Shown: in pieces, positions 43,675-48,629 of the stretch
How the letters are laid out: each line of letters begins with the position of its first letter
How positions within the stretch are numbered: position 1 is the stretch's first letter
Assembly (NCBI RefSeq): GCF_009469595.2
Contig: NZ_SSXV01000032.1
Location: 1-48,629 of the forward strand
DNA length: 48,629 nucleotides
Reading direction: 5' to 3'
Origin: Thauera sp. 2A1
GTDB lineage: Bacteria; Pseudomonadota; Gammaproteobacteria; Burkholderiales; Rhodocyclaceae
Notes under the pieces: generated by a model
What the model saw: only the letters and a program-made list of their open reading frames with translations
Databases searched by the model: none
Told to the model about the DNA's origin: nothing
Translations under genes and position numbers: made by a program

Positions 43675-44646
43675 GTGAATGAACCGCGCGATTATAGCCC
43701 AGCCGAGGACGACGACCCGTTCGAGCCGTCGTCGATGCTGCTGACCGTTTCGGCCGATCTCGCCGGCCTGCGTCTGGACCAGGCGCTGGCGCGGCTCTTT
43801 CCAGAACACTCGCGTAGCCGGCTGCAGGCCTGGCTCAAGGACGGGCGTGTGCGCCAGGATGGTGCGGCGGCCGAAGCCAAGCGCAAGGTGTGGGGCGGAG
43901 AGCGCCTCGAGGTGGATGTCGCGCCACCGCCCGAGGCGATGGCGGCGCTGCCTGAAGACATCCCGCTCGATGTCGTGTTCGAAGACGCCACGCTGATCGT
44001 GATCAACAAGCCGGCCGGCCTGGTGGTGCATCCGGGCAGCGGCAACTGGACGGGCACGCTGCTCAACGCGCTGCTGCACCACGCGCCCGAACTGGCGGGC
44101 GTGCCGCGCGCCGGCATCGTCCATCGGTTGGACAAGGAGACGAGCGGCCTGCTGGTCGTCGCCAGAACGCTCGAGGCGCAGACGGACCTGGTGCGCCAGT
44201 TGCAGGCGCGCACCGTGAAGCGCCACTACCACGCGCTGGTGCACGGCGCCATCGGCAGGGCGGGGGTGGTGACGGCGCCGATCGGCCGTCATCCGCAGCA
44301 TCGCACGCGCATGGCGGTGGTGCCGGGCGGCCGTCCGGCGGTCACGCGCTACGCGGTGTGCGAGCGCCTCGCGCGCTGCACTCTGGTCGAATGCCAGCTC
44401 GAGACAGGGCGCACGCACCAGATCCGGGTGCACATGGCCCACGTGGGCCACCCGCTGGTCGGCGATCCGGTCTATGGCGTGCGCCGTTGCGGCGACGCGC
44501 TTCTCGATGCCTTTCCGCGCCAGGCGCTGCATGCCTTTCGCCTCGGCCTGATCCATCCGTCCTCCAGGGTGGAGATGGAATGGTCGGTGCCGATGGCCGC
44601 CGATTTTGCAGCCCTGCTGCGATCCCTCGGGAGTCCAAGCTGGTGA
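43675..44646 (+). CDS. rluD: 23S rRNA pseudouridine synthase RluD
   Basis: Makes pseudouridines in helix 69 of 23S rRNA. An S4 RNA-binding domain (LRLDQALARLFPEHSRSRLQ) is followed by the catalytic RluA-type domain with VHRLDKETSGLLVVAR (catalytic Asp) and ETGRTHQIRVHMAHVGHP. The start is uncertain. GTG 43675 gives 323 residues with an acidic leader, GTG 43648 would overlap the bamD start, and ATG 43735 would begin just before the S4 domain; none has a good ribosome site. Its stop overlaps the pgeF start as GTGA. Confidence 0.92.
   Translation: MNEPRDYSPAEDDDPFEPSSMLLTVSADLAGLRLDQALARLFPEHSRSRLQAWLKDGRVRQDGAAAEAKRKVWGGERLEVDVAPPPEAMAALPEDIPLDVVFEDATLIVINKPAGLVVHPGSGNWTGTLLNALLHHAPELAGVPRAGIVHRLDKETSGLLVVARTLEAQTDLVRQLQARTVKRHYHALVHGAIGRAGVVTAPIGRHPQHRTRMAVVPGGRPAVTRYAVCERLARCTLVECQLETGRTHQIRVHMAHVGHPLVGDPVYGVRRCGDALLDAFPRQALHAFRLGLIHPSSRVEMEWSVPMAADFAALLRSLGSPSW
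43691..43696 (-). promoter_or_regulatory. Probable -10 element of bamD
   Basis: TATAAT on the minus strand, 30 bp upstream of the bamD ATG, inside the proposed 5' coding part of rluD. The -35 is weak. Its position favours a downstream start for rluD or a shared divergent control region. Confidence 0.45.
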
Positions 44647-45377
44647 CCTTGCCCTTGATTCAACCTGACTGGCCGGCGCCACCGCGCGTACGCGCCTGCG
44701 TGACGACCCGCTTTGGCGGCGTGAGCTTGCCGCCGTACGACAGCCTCAACCTGGGCGCGCATGTGGGCGACGACGAGGCCGCCGTCGCCGAGAACCGCGC
44801 CAGGCTGCGCGGCCTCGTGCCGTCGGCGCCGTTGTGGCTGAACCAGGTACATGGTGTCGCCGTTGCCGATGGCGACGATGCGAGCGGAGTGCCGACAGCG
44901 GATGCGGTGGTTGCGCGTCTTCCGCACCGGGTGTGCGCGGTGCTGACGGCCGATTGCCTGCCCGTGCTGTTCTGCGATGACGCCGGCACGGTGGTCGCTG
45001 CGGCGCACGCCGGATGGCGCGGACTGGCGGCGGGAGTGCTGGAGGCCGCCGTCACGCGCATGGGTGTGCCGGCCGGTGGGGTGATGGCCTGGCTGGGGCC
45101 CGCCATCGGTCCGCGTGCGTTCGAGGTCGGCGCCGAGGTGAGGGCGGCATTCGTGACCGACGATGCCGCTGCGGCGTCTGCCTTCACGCCGGGCCGGCGC
45201 GATGGGAAGTGGATGGCCGATCTGTTCGAGCTCGCGCGCCTGCGCCTGGCACGGATCGGTGTGCAGCGCGTGCACGGCGGCGGCGTCTGCACGCACGCCG
45301 ACGTGGCGCACTTTTATTCATATCGGCGCGACGGCGTGACTGGCCGTTTTGCTTCGATGATCTGGCTCGAGCCCTGA
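44643..45377 (+). CDS. pgeF: Purine nucleoside phosphorylase/laccase-domain protein (PgeF/YfiH)
   Basis: A 244-residue protein of the DUF152/YfiH family. The zinc-site motifs are LNQVHG, LTADCLPVLFCD and AAHAGWRGLAAGV, with GPAIGPRAFEVG and a C-terminal FYSYRRDGVTGR. Family members have been reported as adenosine/purine phosphorylases and as peptidoglycan-editing factors; which applies is not shown by sequence. The start is GTG 44643, coupled to the rluD stop. rluD-pgeF adjacency is common in proteobacteria. Confidence 0.92.
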   Translation: MTLPLIQPDWPAPPRVRACVTTRFGGVSLPPYDSLNLGAHVGDDEAAVAENRARLRGLVPSAPLWLNQVHGVAVADGDDASGVPTADAVVARLPHRVCAVLTADCLPVLFCDDAGTVVAAAHAGWRGLAAGVLEAAVTRMGVPAGGVMAWLGPAIGPRAFEVGAEVRAAFVTDDAAAASAFTPGRRDGKWMADLFELARLRLARIGVQRVHGGGVCTHADVAHFYSYRRDGVTGRFASMIWLEP

Positions 45378-45420
45378 CGGCGACGGCGCGACGGCCCCGA
45401 TGCCGAACGCAAGTGCCGCG

Positions 45421-45636
45421 CTATTGCCTGTCTTCCGAATCGGCTCTATCGTTCATGCCGGCCGCCTCGCGAGCCTTGCGGCGCTCGCGTCGTGCGGGTG
45501 CGCCGAGGAGCCACAACGTGAGTGCGAGTGGCCCCGCGCCGTAGAATAGGAAGGTCAGCACGCCGCCCACGACGGTATTTTCCGCCACGGAAGCGAGCAG
45601 GGCCACGTAGAGCCAGGCAATCGCGATCAGATACAT
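45421..45636 (-). CDS. Small two-helix membrane protein
   Basis: A 71-residue protein: two hydrophobic segments (about 3-20 and 25-47, the second with GGVLTFLFYGAGPLALTLWLLG) and a basic then acidic tail (RRERRKAREAAG, NDRADSEDRQ). No named family is recognised. The ATG at 45636 gives a compact protein; the longer frame to 45846 is antisense to phaC. It converges on pgeF and is divergent from phaC. Confidence 0.7.
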   Translation of the reverse strand: MYLIAIAWLYVALLASVAENTVVGGVLTFLFYGAGPLALTLWLLGAPARRERRKAREAAGMNDRADSEDRQ

Positions 45637-45681
45637 GGCCTGGATTGTAGCGCCCACGCCCCGGCGACGGTTTGGCAGGTG

Positions 45682-45687
45682 CATAAT
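45682..45687 (+). promoter_or_regulatory. Possible -10 element of phaC
   Basis: CATAAT, five of six matches to consensus, about 55 bp upstream of the phaC ATG, in the short space after the divergent small membrane gene. No convincing -35 was found. Confidence 0.3.
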
Positions 45688-45742
45688 CGCGGCAATCGTG
45701 GAGCCCGCTCCGGGGCCCGGGTGCATAGCCACAGGAGACGAA

Positions 45743-47491
45743 ATGTCCGGCGCGAACGACAACAACAAATCGACCGAAGCTCTGCAGATGATGTTCCAGG
45801 CCGGCCAGGCCATGGCGCAAAATTTCTTCGACACGCTCGCGCGCAATCATGTCGCGATGCAGGATTCCACCGGCGTCGCCTCGCCCCGCGTGCCCATGCC
45901 CGAGGCCGATGCGCTTGCCAACATGCAAAAGGCCTTTGCCGAGCAGCACGCCGCGCTGTGGTCGTCGATGCTTGCGCGCAAGCCCGATGCGCCGTCGGAG
46001 CCGGTGGTGCAGCCCGAACCGGGAGACCGGCGTTTTGCCGCCCCCGAGTGGCAGCAAAGCCCGGTATTCGACTACGTGAAGCAAGCCTATCTGCTCAATT
46101 CGGGCTTCCTGACGCAGGTGGCCGACGCGCTGCCGATGGCGGACGGACGCGCGAAGTCGCGCATCAAGTTCCTGACCCGGCAGTATGTCGACGCGCTGTC
46201 GCCGAGCAACTTCGCTGCCACCAACCCCGAGTTCATCAAGGAGGCGCTCGACTCCAAGGGCGAGAGCATCACCCAGGGCTTGCGCAATCTGCTCGCCGAT
46301 CTCGAGAAGGGGCGCATCTCGATGACCGACGATGCCGCCTTCGAAGTGGGGCGGAACCTGGCGGTGACGCCAGGTGCGGTGGTTTTCGAGAATGACGTGA
46401 TGCAGTTGATCCAGTACGCGCCGCTGACCGAAAAGGTTGCACAGGTGCCGCTGCTGATCGTGCCGCCCTGCATCAACAAGTTCTACATCATGGACCTGCA
46501 GCCGGAAAACTCGCTGGTCCGCTTCACCGTCGAGCAGGGTTTCACCGTCTTCCTGGTTTCATGGCGCAACCCGCGCCCGGACGTTGGCGGTCACCTCACC
46601 TGGGACGACTACCTGGAAAAGGGTCCGCTTGCTGCGCTCGAGGTCGTGCGCTCCATCACCCGCGTGAAGAAGCCCAACGTGCTGGGCTTCTGCGTCGGCG
46701 GCACGATGCTGACGTCCGCGCTGGCGGTCGAGCGTGCCCGGGGCGTGGAGCCGGTTGCCAGCCTGACGCTGATGACGACCCTGCTCGACTTCGCCGACGC
46801 GGGGGAGCTCGGCTGCCTCGTCGATGAGGCGAGTGTGACCGCGCGGGAAGCGGCCATCGGCAAAGGCGGGGTGCTGAAGGGGCAGGAACTTGCCAACGTG
46901 TTTTCCTTCCTGCGTGCCAACGACCTGGTGTGGCAGTACGTGGTGGGCAACTACCTGAAGGGAAGGAAGCCACAGGCGTTCGACCTGCTTTACTGGAACG
47001 CGGACGCGACCAATCTGCCGGGTCCCTTCCTCACCTGGTACCTGCGCAACATGTATCTCGAGAACAACCTGCGCGTGCCCGGAAAGCTCAAGATGCTGGG
47101 CGAGAAGATCGACCTCTCCAAGGTCGACATGCCGGCCTACCTGATGGCGGCGCGCGAGGACCACATCGTTCCCTGGACGAGCGCCTACCTGGCCCGCAAC
47201 CTGCTCGGCGGCGACACCACCTTCGTGCTCGGCGCAAGCGGTCATATTGCCGGCGCCATCAATCCGGCGTCGAAGAATCGCCGCAGCTACTGGGTTTCGG
47301 ATGCCGCGGCGACCGATCCGGAGGAGTGGCTGACGGCTGCGGTCGAGCAGAAGGGCAGCTGGTGGCTGCACTGGATCGAATGGCTGCGGGGCTTCGGCGG
47401 CAAGTCGGTCGCCGCCCGCGGGCGGCTCGGCAGCACGAAGTACGAGCCGATCGAGCCGGCGCCGGGCCGTTACGTCAAGGAGCGCGCCTGA
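45743..47491 (+). CDS. phaC: Class I polyhydroxyalkanoate synthase
   Basis: Polymerises 3-hydroxyacyl-CoA (mainly hydroxybutyryl-CoA) into storage polyester on granules. The 582-residue protein has the lipase-like box GFCVGG with nucleophile C317, D473 in REDHIVPW and H501 in ASGHIAG, the full catalytic triad. Class I length and the N-terminal helical region (1-180) are normal. AGGAGA is six bases before the ATG. phaB follows at 47627; phaA and phaR are not in the window. A weak GC hairpin lies shortly after its stop. Confidence 0.96.
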   Translation: MSGANDNNKSTEALQMMFQAGQAMAQNFFDTLARNHVAMQDSTGVASPRVPMPEADALANMQKAFAEQHAALWSSMLARKPDAPSEPVVQPEPGDRRFAAPEWQQSPVFDYVKQAYLLNSGFLTQVADALPMADGRAKSRIKFLTRQYVDALSPSNFAATNPEFIKEALDSKGESITQGLRNLLADLEKGRISMTDDAAFEVGRNLAVTPGAVVFENDVMQLIQYAPLTEKVAQVPLLIVPPCINKFYIMDLQPENSLVRFTVEQGFTVFLVSWRNPRPDVGGHLTWDDYLEKGPLAALEVVRSITRVKKPNVLGFCVGGTMLTSALAVERARGVEPVASLTLMTTLLDFADAGELGCLVDEASVTAREAAIGKGGVLKGQELANVFSFLRANDLVWQYVVGNYLKGRKPQAFDLLYWNADATNLPGPFLTWYLRNMYLENNLRVPGKLKMLGEKIDLSKVDMPAYLMAAREDHIVPWTSAYLARNLLGGDTTFVLGASGHIAGAINPASKNRRSYWVSDAAATDPEEWLTAAVEQKGSWWLHWIEWLRGFGGKSVAARGRLGSTKYEPIEPAPGRYVKERA

Positions 47492-47626
47492 GCGCTGTTG
47501 CCGTGCGTGGCCGGCCGGGGTTGTCCCGGCTCGGCATCGGGTCATCGATGGCGGCAGCGAAAGTGGCGGGCGCTGCCGACAGAATCATTCCCGCCGTGAA
47601 TGCCCATTAGGGGAGAGGAGTAAAAA

Positions 47627-48367
47627 ATGTCGAGAGTCGCACTGGTAACGGGTGGTATGGGTGGTCTGGGCGAAGCGATCTGCATTAAGCTCGCTGCGCT
47701 TGGCTACAAGGTGGTGACCACTCATTCGCCGAGCAACACCAAGGCGGCCGAATGGCTGCAGACCATGAATAACATGGGCTACGGCTTCAAGGCCTATCCC
47801 TGCGACGTGGCCGATTTCGACTCCTGCAAGGCCTGCGTGGAGCAGGTGGTGAAGGAGGTCGGCCCGGTCGACGTGCTGGTGAACAACGCAGGCATCACGC
47901 GCGACATGACGTTCAAACGTATGACCAAGGCTGACTGGGATGCCGTGATCAGCACCAACCTCGACTCCGCCTTCAACATGTCCAAGCAGGTCGTCGACGG
48001 CATGGTGGAGCGCAAGTGGGGTCGCGTGATCAACGTATCGTCGGTGAACGGCCAGAAGGGTGCCTTCGGCCAGACCAACTACGCTGCCGCGAAGGCGGGC
48101 ATGCATGGCTTCACCAAGGCCCTGGCGCTTGAAGTCGCGCGCAACGGCGTGACGGTGAACACCATCTCGCCGGGCTACATCGGTACCAAGATGGTGATGG
48201 CGATTCCGCAGGAGATCCTGGATTCCAAGATCCTGCCGCAGATTCCCGTCTCGCGCCTGGGCAAGCCGGAAGAAATCGCCGGCCTCGTCGCCTATCTGTC
48301 GTCCGAAGAGGCGGCCTTCGTGACCGGCGCCAACATCTCGATCAACGGCGGTCAGCACATGTTCTGA
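47627..48367 (+). CDS. phaB: Acetoacetyl-CoA reductase
   Basis: NADPH-dependent reduction of acetoacetyl-CoA to (R)-3-hydroxybutyryl-CoA, the monomer for PhaC. The 246-residue short-chain dehydrogenase has TGGMGGLG (8-15) for the cofactor, NNAG (87-90), S139 and Y152-x3-K156 as the active site, and SPGYIGTKM. GAGAGGAG precedes the ATG. It follows phaC by 135 bp and ends in a strong terminator, with a group II intron beginning right after that. Confidence 0.96.
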   Translation: MSRVALVTGGMGGLGEAICIKLAALGYKVVTTHSPSNTKAAEWLQTMNNMGYGFKAYPCDVADFDSCKACVEQVVKEVGPVDVLVNNAGITRDMTFKRMTKADWDAVISTNLDSAFNMSKQVVDGMVERKWGRVINVSSVNGQKGAFGQTNYAAAKAGMHGFTKALALEVARNGVTVNTISPGYIGTKMVMAIPQEILDSKILPQIPVSRLGKPEEIAGLVAYLSSEEAAFVTGANISINGGQHMF

Positions 48368-48391
48368 TCTGTCCCTGGTGCCGGACAGCCA

Positions 48392-48427
48392 CGGCGCACC
48401 CCGCGATGCGGGTGTGCGCCGTTTTTT
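48392..48427 (+). terminator. Rho-independent terminator of phaB
   Basis: CGGCGCAC (48392-48399) with GTGCGCCG (48414-48421) and CCCGC with GCGGG inside form a 13-bp stem with one bulged T and a GAT loop, followed by six T residues. It lies 25 bp after the phaB stop. Confidence 0.95.
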
Positions 48428-48431
48428 CTTC

Positions 48432-48629
48432 GTGCGCCCGGCAGGGCGCACCCACTTGGAGGTGAAAGTCCTCTACTCGCCCGGCAAGGGGAAGAGTTAG
48501 CTGAACGGCAAGGGTGTCGCGGGTAACTGCGAATCTGGAGGAAGCCGAAGGCAAAGCGCTGGCCTGACGAACAGGAAGCGGATATGAGGCGGCACAGCGG
48601 GGTAAGGCGGCGAATATCGTCAAAGCCCG
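48432..48629 (+). mobile_element. Group IIC-type intron, 5' end (domain I start)
   Basis: Begins GTGCG at 48432, ten bases past the phaB terminator stem. The following 198 bases contain segments I recognise from group IIC introns: GTGCGCCCGGCAGGGCGC at the start, TTAGCTGAACGGCAAGGGTG, GAATCTGGAGGAAGC and ATATGAGGC. Insertion just downstream of a terminator hairpin is the known target habit of this class. The intron runs off the window, so its reverse transcriptase cannot be judged. Orientation matches the fragment at 1-126. Confidence 0.85.

Overview
The window is GC-rich, densely coded DNA whose gene content and order fit a betaproteobacterium of the Rhodocyclales (Thauera/Azoarcus-like). 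The assignment is inferred from gene families and synteny only: the pcnB-folK-dNK-panB-panC run next to hda and purM, class I PHA synthase with phaB, RluD-PgeF beside BamD, and MutL with endonuclease motifs. No plasmid, phage or CRISPR genes are visible. Both ends are pieces of a group II intron in the same orientation. Positions 1-126 are a 3' end (domains V and VI) and 48432-48629 are a 5' end (start of domain I), so the window is probably a contig that stops at a multicopy intron.

Layout. 143-589 is a CBS-domain protein. 700-8074 is a long minus-strand run: AI-2E-type permease, hda, HAD phosphatase, pcnB, folK, DUF486, deoxynucleoside kinase, panB, panC (replication control, RNA turnover, folate, nucleotide and pantothenate supply). 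purM diverges at 8214 and is followed by an uncharacterised GHKL ATPase, a DUF1810 protein and an RND efflux pair. Then come minus-strand ydcH, DUF1415 and miaA. 18439-20894 is an accessory-looking stretch between miaA and mutL: an exported ATP-dependent DNA ligase, an 870-bp gene-free region, and a DUF4124 protein. mutL is on minus. 23007-30193 is plus strand: lipoprotein, purN, DUF3108, an RsmB/NOP methyltransferase, a PLD-family nuclease, an MscS channel and a desaturase. queD and a radical SAM gene diverge at about 30.7 kb. A small HTH regulator, tRNA-Ser(GCU), asparaginase, NDH-2, an AEC transporter and aroQ follow. 37206-41875 is a minus-strand module: cytochrome c, two flavin-type split-barrel proteins (one fused to GAF) and E1 alpha/beta of a 2-oxoacid/acetoin-type dehydrogenase, with no E2/E3. 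A fumarylpyruvate hydrolase-like gene, bamD, rluD, pgeF, a small membrane protein, phaC and phaB complete the window.

The most unusual part is the gene-free region 19354-20225. It has two copies of a 76-bp element whose conserved blocks keep exactly the same spacing, 659 bp apart. Between them lie an inverted pair of DnaA-box-like sequences and a series of hairpins ending in a strong terminator, which together look like an unannotated structured RNA. The region sits between mutL and miaA, which are neighbours in many proteobacteria. Also notable are the group IIC-type intron placed just after the phaB terminator, the cytochrome/split-barrel/GAF/E1 gene set, the orphan GHKL ATPase, and an exported ligase with an altered motif V.
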